Shown here piece by piece: positions 1 to 8,101 of a stretch of 14,963 nucleotides of DNA. Each line of letters opens with the position of its first letter. Position 1 is the first letter of the stretch. The notes below the pieces were generated by a model. The model worked only from the letters and a program-made list of their open reading frames with translations, was not told where the DNA came from and searched no databases. The DNA is from Flavobacteriales bacterium UBA7878 (GTDB taxonomy: Bacteria; Bacteroidota; Bacteroidia; Flavobacteriales; Schleiferiaceae): NCBI GenBank assembly GCA_002501205.1, contig DLRW01000041.1, positions 1 through 14,963 of the forward strand, in the 5' to 3' direction. Both the position numbers and the translations under genes were made by a program.

Positions 1-39
1 TGGCGAGGGTCCTTCAGCTAATTCTATTTTAATCTAATA

Positions 40-3000
40 CTAGCGTAGAACCATTTTGCGGATCACTTCTTGATCTTCGGTTTTCACCTTCACCAGGTAA
101 ATTCCGGCCGCCAAGTTAGTTAAATCCACTTGCAATTCTTTGGCAGTACTTAGCTTGCTGTAAATCAGGGCTCCATTCAAATCCATGATCTGAATTGATT
201 TTTCCTGAGTATTTCCAGAAGCAATAGTGAATACTCCATTGCTAGGGTTAGGATAAAGAGTTAAGCTCTCGCTTAAAATCTCATCCAAACCAATTGGAGA
301 CTGATCGCCAGGGCTACCTACATCACCATTGATAGAAGTATAAGCACCATTTACGCCATCTACAGATGCACCTACAAGAGCACCCATCATATCGAACTCA
401 AGGCTGAAACCAGCGGTCACATCTGCTCCGGTATAAGCAGCAGCTGAGATTAAACGACCGGCATCATCATAAAGGTTTACTTCATCGCCATTAGAGCTAA
501 AGCCAGAGAAGCCATTATCAAACTCATCTCCTTCATTAAGGATTAATAAGCCTTGACCATTTTGTTTCCACTCAGTTTCCCAAGCAGCTACATCAGCATC
601 CGCAACCTCTACAAAAAGAGCAGTTCCGTTAGCAGGAATCTGTACGCTGCTGGTGATAGTATGCTTACCGGCTTCGCGGCTTTCATCATCCCAGCTAAAG
701 CCGTTCAGGTTTACAGAGCTAGAACCCATATTACGTACTTCGAACCAATCACCATCAACAGGAGCGCTTAAGCTACTGCTAGGCATTACTTCGCTGATAT
801 ACAATTCTGGTAAGGTAACCGGAATAATATCATTGGTATCACGAGGGAAAATCTGGTAACCTTCGTCGTGAGGAATGCTAGAGTCGAACTGACCACCGGC
901 ACCAATCACATCAAAGTATCCCATTGGAGGCTGAGTTCCGTCGATATCAGTATCACTGTCGATACGCATTACCAAGGTATCCTGTCCGTTGGTGATTTCC
1001 ATATTCACGCTGCTTCCTGCAAATACAGGCCAGGTGCTAGGATCTACTAAATAGTAACCGTTCAAACGGATGTAATCACTTTCAGTTCCTTCATCAAATC
1101 CGTAAACCTGACGAGGTTGACGTAAAGTAACACCACTCGCGATTAAGGCGATAGAGTCTACTTGAATTTCAGTTAATCCATTGTAGAATAAAATGGTACC
1201 AATGGCACGGATTGAGTCACCACGTTGTACTTGATATCCACTGGCTACATCATCAAAGTTGAATACGTTGATCGCTCCAGTAGCATCGTACATGTAGAAG
1301 CTATAACCGTTGTTTCCATCAAAATCATCGGTAAATACAGTACCTACCAATTTACAAGTAACCCCTAATGAATCGGGAATAAAGTCGGCATCTACACCTC
1401 TTACCTGACCAATAATGTAAGTAGGAATATCATTGTCTTCGATAATAAAGGTTGTGCTAGTTTGTACACCTGCAACTAAGCCAGCGCTCACGCCGATGAT
1501 ATCTACATATAAAGTCTCATTACCTTCAGTGATTAAGTCATCAATTACGTTAAAGGTGATTGATACTGAATCAGATCCAGCAGGAACAACTAAGTCTAAT
1601 AAACCGGTTACAGGATCGGGAGCAGGACTGATAGTACCATCGCTAAATCCTAAGCCAGCACCTAAAGCAAACTGTAAGTATACAGTATCAGCAGTAGTAT
1701 TGGTTGGTGCTACGTTTAAAGTAAGGTAAGTGGTACCGATGCTTTCGATGGCACTTTGAGTTGGCAAAGCAAACTCAACAGTTGGAACTGCAGGAACCAC
1801 ACAGTTGCTGCTATGGTTACCAAAGAAACTAAAGGTATTGCTAGGATGAACATCCCACTCGGTAGCTCCAATAGCCCAATTGGTTTGACCATTGCTTACA
1901 GTGGCCATGCGCACTAAAGTATTGTTAGCAGTAGAACCGCTACCTACAGGCCAGTTAGAACCTGGGTCAACTCCAATAACACCAATAATATCGATAGTGT
2001 CTCCCATTACAGTATCCACCAGGAATAAGGCATCATCACCATTGAAGTGTGCCACACTTGGGTAAGATAAAGTGGTATCCGCAATCGCCAACATAGTTGG
2101 GTCCGCTGAACTATTTACGATGGTATATACATCGCCTGAGGCCAAGGTTCCCATTAAGTTGAACTCTGCCAGAGCAGAACCACCGTTGGAACTCATATAT
2201 ACTTTATAAGGACCCATGTCGAGGTTTCCGGCAGTTGGGTTATACACCTCAAAGCCTTTATTGTTGGAAGAACCTTCGATATACTCACTAAAGAAAGGAG
2301 CACTACAAGGAACTGCAACTACTGCAGGGATAATATCGGTAGAATCACGAGGTAAGATTTGATAGCCATCGTCGTAAGGAGAGCTGCTATCATACTGTCC
2401 GCTGGCACCAATTACATCAAAAGGACCAGTAGGAGCCATTGTTCCGTCAATATCAGTATCGCTGTCGATACGCATAATCACGGTATCCACACCATTGGTG
2501 ATATTCACGTTGGCACTGCTACCAGCAGAGGGCCATTGTGATGGAGTAATCATGCTGTATCCGTTTAAACGAATTAGGTTTCCTTCGGTAGACTCATTCG
2601 CAACCGGAACATTCATCGGAGCATTTAAGCTGATTCCGGTACCTAATACCTGAATCGAATCCACATCGATTTCCAATAAACCATTGTATTGAGCGATAAA
2701 ACCAAATACACGGATGGAATCGCCACGGCTCACTTGATAACCATTAGGCTCATCTACGTTATTGTAAACATTGATACCGCCACTATTATCGTACATGAAG
2801 AAGGAATAACCGTTGTTTCCGTCGAAATCATCAGTATACACAACACCGTCAAGGGCACAAGTAACGTTCAATGAATCAGCAGCGCCATTAGCGTCAACAC
2901 TGTTAATTTGAGAAACCTGGTATAAAGGAACTCCATTGATAATGGTAGGTAAAACCACGATATCCGTGATATCACGAGGATGAATCTGGTATCCATTATC

Positions 3001-3699
3001 ATAAGGTGAGCTGCTATCGTACTGTCCGCCAACACCAATAACATTGAAGGTACCCATTGGAGCAGGGTTCTCATCAAGATCAGTATCGCGATTTACACGT
3101 AAAGTGTAGGTATCGGTTCCATTGGTGATGCTTACGTTGGCACTGTTTCCTGATGAAGGCCATTGTGAAGCAGAAACCAAATAATATCCGTTTAATTGCA
3201 CTAAGTCACTTTCAGTGGTTTCATCCAGTGCAGTTACCAAGCGTGGAGCGCGAATGGTAGCGGTACCTAGTACGTGGATAGAATCTACATTAATTTCGGT
3301 AAGGCCATTGTAAAATGCCACATCACCAAAAACGCGGATAGAATCACCACGACTTACTTGATATCCATTAGGCTCATCCACATTATCATAGATGTTGATG
3401 GCTCCTGTATTATCATATACATAGAATGAGTAACCCGCATTTCCATCGAAATCATCGGAAAATACTACTCCGTCGATTGAGCAGTTTACACCGATTGAAT
3501 CGGGAAAGAAGTTTGCATCAAGAGTATTGATTTGAGAAATTGTGTAGGCCGGAACTCCCACAGACGCAATTCCAGCGCTGTAAGAAGAAGGCATTAAACC
3601 GGCCTGAGTAGAGGAGGCTACGGTTGTTTGGGCATTACCTGGATGAGAGACCATCAAGGCGGCTACAGTAGCCATAAATACCGATAATTTTCGCTTCAT
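40..3699 (-). CDS. T9SS-secreted multidomain protein (triplicated OB-like modules, lamin-tail-like, Calx-beta-like)
   Basis: Secreted or cell-surface protein of 1219 residues, function unknown. Residues 1-23 form a Sec signal peptide ending in GNAQ. Order of parts: module 1 (about 52-248), module 2 (260-458), lamin-tail-like domain (465-633), Calx-beta-like domain (640-757, ending in EDND), module 3 (761-960), second lamin-tail-like domain (962-1131), and a type A T9SS sorting domain (1142-1219) with YPNPSNG, GIYLVKV and a basic end KMVLR. The modules resemble OB-fold-like repeats that, together with lamin-tail domains, accompany extracellular nucleases and phosphoesterases in Bacteroidota. 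No catalytic domain is visible here, so a binding or scaffold role is inferred. The start at 3699 gives the signal peptide directly. It lies 99 bp after the TonB receptor and has no recognisable promoter of its own, so co-transcription is likely. The family name of the modules is from memory. Confidence 0.88.
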   Translation of the reverse strand: MKRKLSVFMATVAALMVSHPGNAQTTVASSTQAGLMPSSYSAGIASVGVPAYTISQINTLDANFFPDSIGVNCSIDGVVFSDDFDGNAGYSFYVYDNTGAINIYDNVDEPNGYQVSRGDSIRVFGDVAFYNGLTEINVDSIHVLGTATIRAPRLVTALDETTESDLVQLNGYYLVSASQWPSSGNSANVSITNGTDTYTLRVNRDTDLDENPAPMGTFNVIGVGGQYDSSSPYDNGYQIHPRDITDIVVLPTIINGVPLYQVSQINSVDANGAADSLNVTCALDGVVYTDDFDGNNGYSFFMYDNSGGINVYNNVDEPNGYQVSRGDSIRVFGFIAQYNGLLEIDVDSIQVLGTGISLNAPMNVPVANESTEGNLIRLNGYSMITPSQWPSAGSSANVNITNGVDTVIMRIDSDTDIDGTMAPTGPFDVIGASGQYDSSSPYDDGYQILPRDSTDIIPAVVAVPCSAPFFSEYIEGSSNNKGFEVYNPTAGNLDMGPYKVYMSSNGGSALAEFNLMGTLASGDVYTIVNSSADPTMLAIADTTLSYPSVAHFNGDDALFLVDTVMGDTIDIIGVIGVDPGSNWPVGSGSTANNTLVRMATVSNGQTNWAIGATEWDVHPSNTFSFFGNHSSNCVVPAVPTVEFALPTQSAIESIGTTYLTLNVAPTNTTADTVYLQFALGAGLGFSDGTISPAPDPVTGLLDLVVPAGSDSVSITFNVIDDLITEGNETLYVDIIGVSAGLVAGVQTSTTFIIEDNDIPTYIIGQVRGVDADFIPDSLGVTCKLVGTVFTDDFDGNNGYSFYMYDATGAINVFNFDDVASGYQVQRGDSIRAIGTILFYNGLTEIQVDSIALIASGVTLRQPRQVYGFDEGTESDYIRLNGYYLVDPSTWPVFAGSSVNMEITNGQDTLVMRIDSDTDIDGTQPPMGYFDVIGAGGQFDSSIPHDEGYQIFPRDTNDIIPVTLPELYISEVMPSSSLSAPVDGDWFEVRNMGSSSVNLNGFSWDDESREAGKHTITSSVQIPANGTALFVEVADADVAAWETEWKQNGQGLLILNEGDEFDNGFSGFSSNGDEVNLYDDAGRLISAAAYTGADVTAGFSLEFDMMGALVGASVDGVNGAYTSINGDVGSPGDQSPIGLDEILSESLTLYPNPSNGVFTIASGNTQEKSIQIMDLNGALIYSKLSTAKELQVDLTNLAAGIYLVKVKTEDQEVIRKMVLR
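820..1419 (-). repeat. Protein module repeat 3 of 3 (residues 761-960)
   Basis: Third and most diverged copy. It is separated from copy 2 by the first lamin-tail-like domain and the Calx-beta-like domain. It keeps TDDFDGNNGYSF, GYQVQRGDSIR, YNGLTEIQVDSI, DSDTDIDG and GYQIFPRD. The separation suggests domain insertion or shuffling after module duplication. Confidence 0.85.
2326..2922 (-). repeat. Protein module repeat 2 of 3 (residues 260-458)
   Basis: Second copy of the module, starting only about ten residues after copy 1 ends. It shares an unbroken 20-residue stretch (NVDEPNG through IRVFG) with copy 1 and the acidic DSDTDIDG with copy 3. The latter resembles a DxDxDG calcium-binding loop, but metal binding is inference. 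Confidence 0.85.
2956..3546 (-). repeat. Protein module repeat 1 of 3 (residues 52-248)
   Basis: First copy of a ~200-residue module in the secreted protein. The first half runs from YTISQ to HVLG and contains DDFDGN and GYQVSRGDSIRVFG. The second half runs from TESDLVQLNGYYL to GYQIHPRD. An ungapped hand alignment of the first half with copy 2 gives about 70% identity over 94 residues, while many codons differ silently, so the copies are old and held by selection on protein. The acidic stretch here (RDTDLDE) departs from the DSDTDIDG of copies 2 and 3. Confidence 0.85.
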
Positions 3700-3721
3700 A
3701 GTAAGGGATTTAAGACAAGCA

Positions 3722-3751
3722 AAGGAAGGTCTTTTTTCAAGATCCTTCCTT
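3722..3751 (-). terminator. Hairpin between receptor and secreted-protein genes
   Basis: AAGGAAGG plus TCTT (3722-3733) pairs with AAGA plus CCTTCCTT (3739-3751) around a 5-nt loop, with one bulged base at 3743: 12 pairs. It sits midway in the 99-bp gap between the receptor stop and the secreted-protein start. On the minus strand it is followed only by TTTGC, not a long T-run. It may be a weak terminator or attenuator, or a processing or stabilising stem within a shared transcript. Confidence 0.5.
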
Positions 3752-3798
3752 CGCCGAAGATTATCAAATTTTTAATTCGGTAAGTCTGCCGAAAGGTA

Positions 3799-6708
3799 TT
3801 AATAAAAGCTGTAGGTATAACCGATACTGAAGGCAGTACCGGGCTGCAAACGATTGAAGACCTGCGCATTGGCCTCGTAAGCCTGATAAAGACTTTCGCG
3901 AACATCGTTCAGTAGATTCGACACTTTGATGCTTAAGGAAGAGCGTCCATCCTCACCAAAGGTCTTATTAAAGGTTAAGTTCAGGCTATGGAAAGGCTCG
4001 GTGTATACATCGGGAGCCAGGTTACCTCCAACAATTTCCAGGGTACGACCCTTCACATTGTAGAACACACCAGCACTTAAACCTTTGTCATTATCGTCGT
4101 AGCTAAAGCCAGCATTAATAATAAATGGAGCCTGACCAGCCATTTGACGAGTACGTTCAATAGTTTGACCCACCTTCTCGTAGGTTTTACGGGCATTAAA
4201 TTCTGCATCCGTCATGTCAATACGAGAATAGGTATAGGTAAAGTTACCTGAGAAAGCGATAGTTTTCAGCCTCTCGCTGAGGAAAGACAAGTTCTTACGT
4301 AACTCAAATTCCGCTCCAATCAAAGTACCATTACCTACGTTACGAGGCTGGAAGTCGCGAAGGGCTACCGGAATACGCACTAATTCGATTGGGGAATCGA
4401 AAGCCTTATAGAAAGCACTAATCGAAATGATATCAGCCCCATCCAGGAAGCGCTCTAAACGTAAATCGAAGTTGTTAATACGAGTAGACTCTAACTGACC
4501 ATTCCAATCATTGTACTGGAATAAACCACCATTGAAAGTACGGTTGGATACCGGATCCAAAATCTGCGCAAAGGACAATTCCTTAAAAGAAGGACGAGCA
4601 ATAGAGCGATAGTAAGAAGCTCTTAAGTTCATGTCTTCATTCAGGGCATAAATCAAGTTAGCAGATGGGAATAAATCCAAAGCATCTAAAACCACATCAT
4701 TGTTCAAGGTATTTCCACTAGGATCATTCGGGTTTTGAGCCGCTACCTGATCACGACCGGTATGACGTTGTTGGAATAATTCTGCTCTTAAACCAATTAC
4801 CGCCTTTAAAGACTCCAGAGGCTTAAACTCTTCCGAAGCGTAAAATCCGAAGTTATTTACATTCGATTGATACTCATTCGGATTGGTTTGACCATCTAAT
4901 AATTCAGGGTTGTAATACAAACCTTGATACTCACCTAAGGTACTATTGTAGCGATACAGGTTAGCATCTGTAAGTACCGCATTAGGATCACCTGAATACT
5001 GGATCGAACCGGATTGACCTGAAAAACGTTCGTTTAGGTTATAGCGATAGATAGAATAATCACGGTATTTGAAAACGTGGCTCATCCCGAATTTGAATTT
5101 GGCATCATCTCCCATTAAGGTGTGAGAACGGATAATATCCACCTTACTTACCATATTCACCTCACTTAAAGAACGCCAGATACGACTTGGCAAACCACCT
5201 TCACCCGGATCGAAAGTAGAGTCACCACGATCAATTGAGAAGGCCGTTTTACGGATATCAGGATCAGATAAGGAGGATAGAGTTGGGGAAACTTTCCAGT
5301 TGATCTCCCAATCACCACCATCTAAATAATGCTCACCGGCAAGTAAAATATTGGTCAAACCACGTTGGTTGTATTCCAAGTTATTTGAGAAGGCATAATA
5401 ATCAGAAACCTGTGCAGCGCCGTCTTTAGCATCGATACTTAATTGAGCCGAACGCGAGGTACCATTCTGCAAGTGCATAGCGGTAAATTTATACTTCGAC
5501 AACAAGGTTTTGTAGGTAAAACCGGCCAAGCCTCCTAAGAGTACATTCTGCTCCGCCAATTTACCTTTTTGGGTAGTCGCCTCAATTAATTGATAATCTT
5601 CCGGATCGCGATCACGCTGCCACTCACCATATTCAATACCATCATAAAATACTCTGGAGTTATCATAGGTAAGAGAGAAGATATAGCCCAGTTTATTACC
5701 ACTCTCCAAGCTGTATTGATTGCCCATGGAAATACCCAAGCTATAGTCGGTAAAGCTGGTGCTTTGCTCAGCTCCTAAGGTGCGGCTAAAGTTCTTATTA
5801 AAATCTGCGGCACCTTCATCATCGAAAAATGGAAGCGGGCCACTACCATCTGCACGAGGAATAGCACGTGTTCCATCATCAAAGCCCAAGAAGTCGGTTG
5901 AACCACCTTCGTAACTGATGTAATCAGAGTTGAAATGCATTGAAGGGTTAAAACCAACGCCAACCGATACATCCAAAATGCGATCGGTAGGAAATTCCTG
6001 GGTTTCGATATTCACCACCCCACCGGTAAAGTCGGCTGGCAATTCAGCCAAACCACTTTTTAAAACGGTAAGGTTAGAAATCAAATTGGTTGGGAAAATG
6101 TCGATTTGGATAGAGTTTTTATCCGGGTCCAAACCTGGAATATCTACACCGTTCAACATGGTTTTGGTGTAACGGTCTCCCAAACCGCGCACATAAACGT
6201 ATTTACCGCCTTCAACCGAAACACCGGTTACACGTTTAGCAGCATCTCCGGCATCGCTGTCTCCGGTTTTACGAAGTTTAGCGGCAGAAACACCATCAAT
6301 TAAGTTAGTTGACTTTCGCTTTACCGTTACCAGAGCGGCTTCGGAGTTGCGAACAGCTTCGGAGGTCACTACCACCTCGGCTAATTGGTTGCTGGCTGGC
6401 TTCAGGGTAACCGCTTCTACTACGGTAACTTCACCAGCTTTTACAACTACATCAGTTATTATCAAGCTAGACATCCCGATGAAACTAATCTCTAATTGAT
6501 AAGTTCCTGCTTCGGCCTGAAGCTCATAATAACCGTCAAAATCGGTAGTCGTTCCAATTTGAGTGCCTTTAATCACAGCATTGGCCGCAAATAAAGGCTC
6601 CCCGTTTTCACCATCGATAACCTGTCCCCGAATGGTTCCTTTTTGAGCAAATAACAAGATTGGGAAACAGAGAAAGGCCAGGGCCAGTGTAGACTTAAAG
6701 CTTTTCAT
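3799..6708 (-). CDS. TonB-dependent outer-membrane receptor with CarboxypepD_reg-like domain
   Basis: Outer-membrane active transporter of 969 residues, energised through TonB-ExbBD. Residues 1-22 are a signal peptide ending in FAQ. Residues 23-103 form a CarboxypepD_reg-like beta-sandwich (GTIRGQVID, TTTDFDGYYEL). A TonB-box-like EVVVTSE follows at 111-117. The plug spans about 130-240 (YVYVRGLGDRY, TMLNGVDIPG, GGVVNIET), and the rest is the beta-barrel, ending in an aromatic C-terminus (YTYSFY) as expected for BAM-assembled proteins. It is not in a SusC/SusD pair: no SusD-like lipoprotein is adjacent. It lies between a beta-helix surface lipoprotein and a T9SS protein, beside a PhoB/PhoR-like pair, which points to nutrient uptake; the substrate is unknown. 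The start codon is only 12 nt downstream of a strong terminator, leaving almost no room for an independent promoter. Confidence 0.93.
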   Translation of the reverse strand: MKSFKSTLALAFLCFPILLFAQKGTIRGQVIDGENGEPLFAANAVIKGTQIGTTTDFDGYYELQAEAGTYQLEISFIGMSSLIITDVVVKAGEVTVVEAVTLKPASNQLAEVVVTSEAVRNSEAALVTVKRKSTNLIDGVSAAKLRKTGDSDAGDAAKRVTGVSVEGGKYVYVRGLGDRYTKTMLNGVDIPGLDPDKNSIQIDIFPTNLISNLTVLKSGLAELPADFTGGVVNIETQEFPTDRILDVSVGVGFNPSMHFNSDYISYEGGSTDFLGFDDGTRAIPRADGSGPLPFFDDEGAADFNKNFSRTLGAEQSTSFTDYSLGISMGNQYSLESGNKLGYIFSLTYDNSRVFYDGIEYGEWQRDRDPEDYQLIEATTQKGKLAEQNVLLGGLAGFTYKTLLSKYKFTAMHLQNGTSRSAQLSIDAKDGAAQVSDYYAFSNNLEYNQRGLTNILLAGEHYLDGGDWEINWKVSPTLSSLSDPDIRKTAFSIDRGDSTFDPGEGGLPSRIWRSLSEVNMVSKVDIIRSHTLMGDDAKFKFGMSHVFKYRDYSIYRYNLNERFSGQSGSIQYSGDPNAVLTDANLYRYNSTLGEYQGLYYNPELLDGQTNPNEYQSNVNNFGFYASEEFKPLESLKAVIGLRAELFQQRHTGRDQVAAQNPNDPSGNTLNNDVVLDALDLFPSANLIYALNEDMNLRASYYRSIARPSFKELSFAQILDPVSNRTFNGGLFQYNDWNGQLESTRINNFDLRLERFLDGADIISISAFYKAFDSPIELVRIPVALRDFQPRNVGNGTLIGAEFELRKNLSFLSERLKTIAFSGNFTYTYSRIDMTDAEFNARKTYEKVGQTIERTRQMAGQAPFIINAGFSYDDNDKGLSAGVFYNVKGRTLEIVGGNLAPDVYTEPFHSLNLTFNKTFGEDGRSSLSIKVSNLLNDVRESLYQAYEANAQVFNRLQPGTAFSIGYTYSFY

Positions 6709-6720
6709 GGAATAGGGTGT

Positions 6721-6762
6721 AAAAAAAAGGGAAAAGCCTGCCCTTTTCAGGCAAGCCTTTCC
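6721..6762 (-). terminator. Intrinsic terminator after the lipoprotein gene, just before the receptor start
   Basis: On the minus strand a 13-bp stem (GGAAAGGCUUGCC with GGCAGGCUUUUCC, two G-U wobbles) closes a 7-nt loop and is followed by C and eight U. It begins 21 nt after the lipoprotein stop and its U-run ends 12 nt before the receptor ATG. This is a textbook rho-independent terminator. Any receptor transcript must read through it or start inside it. Confidence 0.88.
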
Positions 6763-6783
6763 TAAGTATTATTTAGCTAGAAA

Positions 6784-7989
6784 TTACAATCCAATTGCAG
6801 ATAAAGAACCGGATTGAGAAGCCCAGGTATAACCGAAGTTACCAGTGTGACCTACAGTGTTAGCGTTTTTGGCTACCTCAGAAAGGATAGACATGTCAGC
6901 GCCTTTGAATACACTGTCAACTGGCATACCACCTGAAGTAAGAGTGTACTCCCAGTTAGCATTGTTTCCGGTTCCGTCTCCACCGAAAGAAGAGATACCG
7001 TCCATGTAACCAGTGCTCCATCCATAGAAATATACGTTAGCTACACCAGCGTTAGTGTTACCATCCCAGTCTACTAAGTCAGAGATAGCAGAACCAGCAT
7101 ATACAGTACCGTTAGTGAATTGGTGAGTACCACGGTTTAAAGAACCTTCTGGTCCGTCCAATTCGAAAGCAGATCCGTCAGGAGAAACGATAATGAAATC
7201 TTCGCAAGATCCGATCCAGTCTTGGTCAGTATCCAAACCGTCATCACCACAGTTCCAGATTAACACATTGTTTAAGCTTACAGATCCACCGAACCACTCG
7301 ATACCGTCGTCTTGGTTAGCAACAACTTCGATATGATCGATAGTAGTACCTGATCCAACACCACCTAAAGAAAGGCCGTTGATCTCGTTACCATCACCAA
7401 TGTTAGCACCTCCGTGACGGATAGATACGTAAGAGAAAGTACCGCTGTTGTCGGCATCGTTTGATCCACCGTAAAGTGCATCTACAGAAGTAGGAATACC
7501 TTCGATTTGTAATTCAGAAACGTCATCACCATTATCGTTCGAACCGGAAATTTTAGCCTCACCTAAGATGATCACACCACCCCAAAGACCGTTGTTAGTT
7601 GGGTCCATGTTAGGAGACTTGATTTGACCAGGCTTGATGTCGTCAGCCAAAGTAGTGAAGATGATAGGCTCGGTAGCAGTACCTTGAGCATTGATCATAC
7701 CATCACGAGTAACGATCAAAGCAGAAGCAAAAGCACCTGAACCAGGAGAAGCTTTAATTACAGTACCTGCGTCGATAGTTAAAGTAGCATTACCGGCAAC
7801 TAATACACGACCATCTAAGCGATAGATCTTATCTTTAGACCAGGTAACGTCGCTGGTGATAGTTCCAGATACGGGAACAACCTCAGTAGAGCTGCCACCA
7901 TTATTGTTAGTATCAGTGCTATCGTCCTCACAAGAAGTAAGAGCGATTGCTGCGAAAGCAGCCATTGCGAAAAACTTAAATTTTTTCAT
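6784..7989 (-). CDS. Beta-helix surface lipoprotein
   Basis: Predicted outer-membrane, probably surface-exposed lipoprotein of 401 residues; molecular function unknown. The start is placed at 7989, not the upstream 8028, because it gives a clean lipoprotein signal (MKKFKF, hydrophobic core, lipobox LTSC with Cys20). Cys20 is followed by EDD, acidic residues that in Bacteroidota can act as a surface-export signal. A Ser/Asn/Gly-rich linker leads to a right-handed beta-helix-like body (about residues 45-310) with LTIDAGTVIK, WGGVIILGEAKI, DDGIEWFGG and GDDGLDTDQDWIG and two Cys (247, 262). Proteins of this type are often labelled hypothetical or misannotated as transporters; no transporter features are seen. 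Asn is coded almost always by AAC, unlike the secreted-protein gene, suggesting high expression. It is the first gene of the minus-strand block and faces the TTAAG array. Confidence 0.85.
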   Translation of the reverse strand: MKKFKFFAMAAFAAIALTSCEDDSTDTNNNGGSSTEVVPVSGTITSDVTWSKDKIYRLDGRVLVAGNATLTIDAGTVIKASPGSGAFASALIVTRDGMINAQGTATEPIIFTTLADDIKPGQIKSPNMDPTNNGLWGGVIILGEAKISGSNDNGDDVSELQIEGIPTSVDALYGGSNDADNSGTFSYVSIRHGGANIGDGNEINGLSLGGVGSGTTIDHIEVVANQDDGIEWFGGSVSLNNVLIWNCGDDGLDTDQDWIGSCEDFIIVSPDGSAFELDGPEGSLNRGTHQFTNGTVYAGSAISDLVDWDGNTNAGVANVYFYGWSTGYMDGISSFGGDGTGNNANWEYTLTSGGMPVDSVFKGADMSILSEVAKNANTVGHTGNFGYTWASQSGSLSAIGL

Positions 7990-8017
7990 CGGAGAAATAC
8001 TTGTTATTTGTTGGCGG

Positions 8018-8025
8018 CAAAGGAA
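8018..8025 (-). promoter_or_regulatory. Likely -7 element of the lipoprotein promoter
   Basis: TTCCTTTG on the minus strand matches the Bacteroidota -7 consensus TAnnTTTG at all fixed positions but one. It lies 28 nt before the start at 7989, giving a leader of roughly 20-25 nt. The 11-bp-phased TTAAG boxes begin 11 bp upstream and cover the place of the -33 element, the layout of an activator-dependent promoter. Confidence 0.55.
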
Positions 8026-8036
8026 CAAGCACCTTG

Positions 8037-8063
8037 TTAAGCTGAAGTTAAGCGAGCTTTAAG
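8037..8063 (-). promoter_or_regulatory. Three direct repeats with exact 11-bp period (PhoB/PhoP-type operator candidate)
   Basis: TTAAG occurs at 8037, 8048 and 8059 on the plus strand, exactly 11 bp apart; the first two extend to GTTAAGC. Read toward the lipoprotein gene they are CTTAA repeats, the first resembling the TTAACA half-sites of Firmicutes PhoP. A weaker fourth copy (TTTAGG, 8068) is about one base out of phase. Tandem 11-bp repeats are the classic target of PhoB/PhoP-family dimers, and such a regulator is encoded next door at 8247. The binding partner is inference. Confidence 0.6.
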
Positions 8064-8101
8064 GAACTTTAGGCTTTTAAATATTCCCCAATGTTAAGAG
8101 C

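Noticed and set aside
820..3546. CRISPR or simple DNA repeat array
   Set aside because: The repetition is at protein level with long ~200-residue modules and many silent differences; no short identical DNA repeats with spacers.
40..3699. Extracellular nuclease annotation for the large secreted protein
   Set aside because: Only accessory-type domains are visible; no endonuclease/exonuclease/phosphatase catalytic motifs were found between the signal peptide and sorting domain.
5930..6303. Plus-strand open frames inside the TonB receptor gene (5930-6172, 6106-6303 and similar)
   Set aside because: They mirror the receptor in another frame, have no recognisable domain, and have no promoter; they are shadows.
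3799..7989. SusC/SusD-type polysaccharide utilisation locus
   Set aside because: The receptor lacks a SusD partner; the adjacent lipoprotein is a beta-helix protein, and no glycoside hydrolase is present.
7990..8028. Upstream in-frame ATG at 8028 extending the lipoprotein by 13 residues (MFLCRQQ...)
   Set aside because: The extension spoils the lipoprotein signal peptide and would place the likely -7 promoter element inside the coding region; the Met at 7989 gives a perfect lipobox signal.
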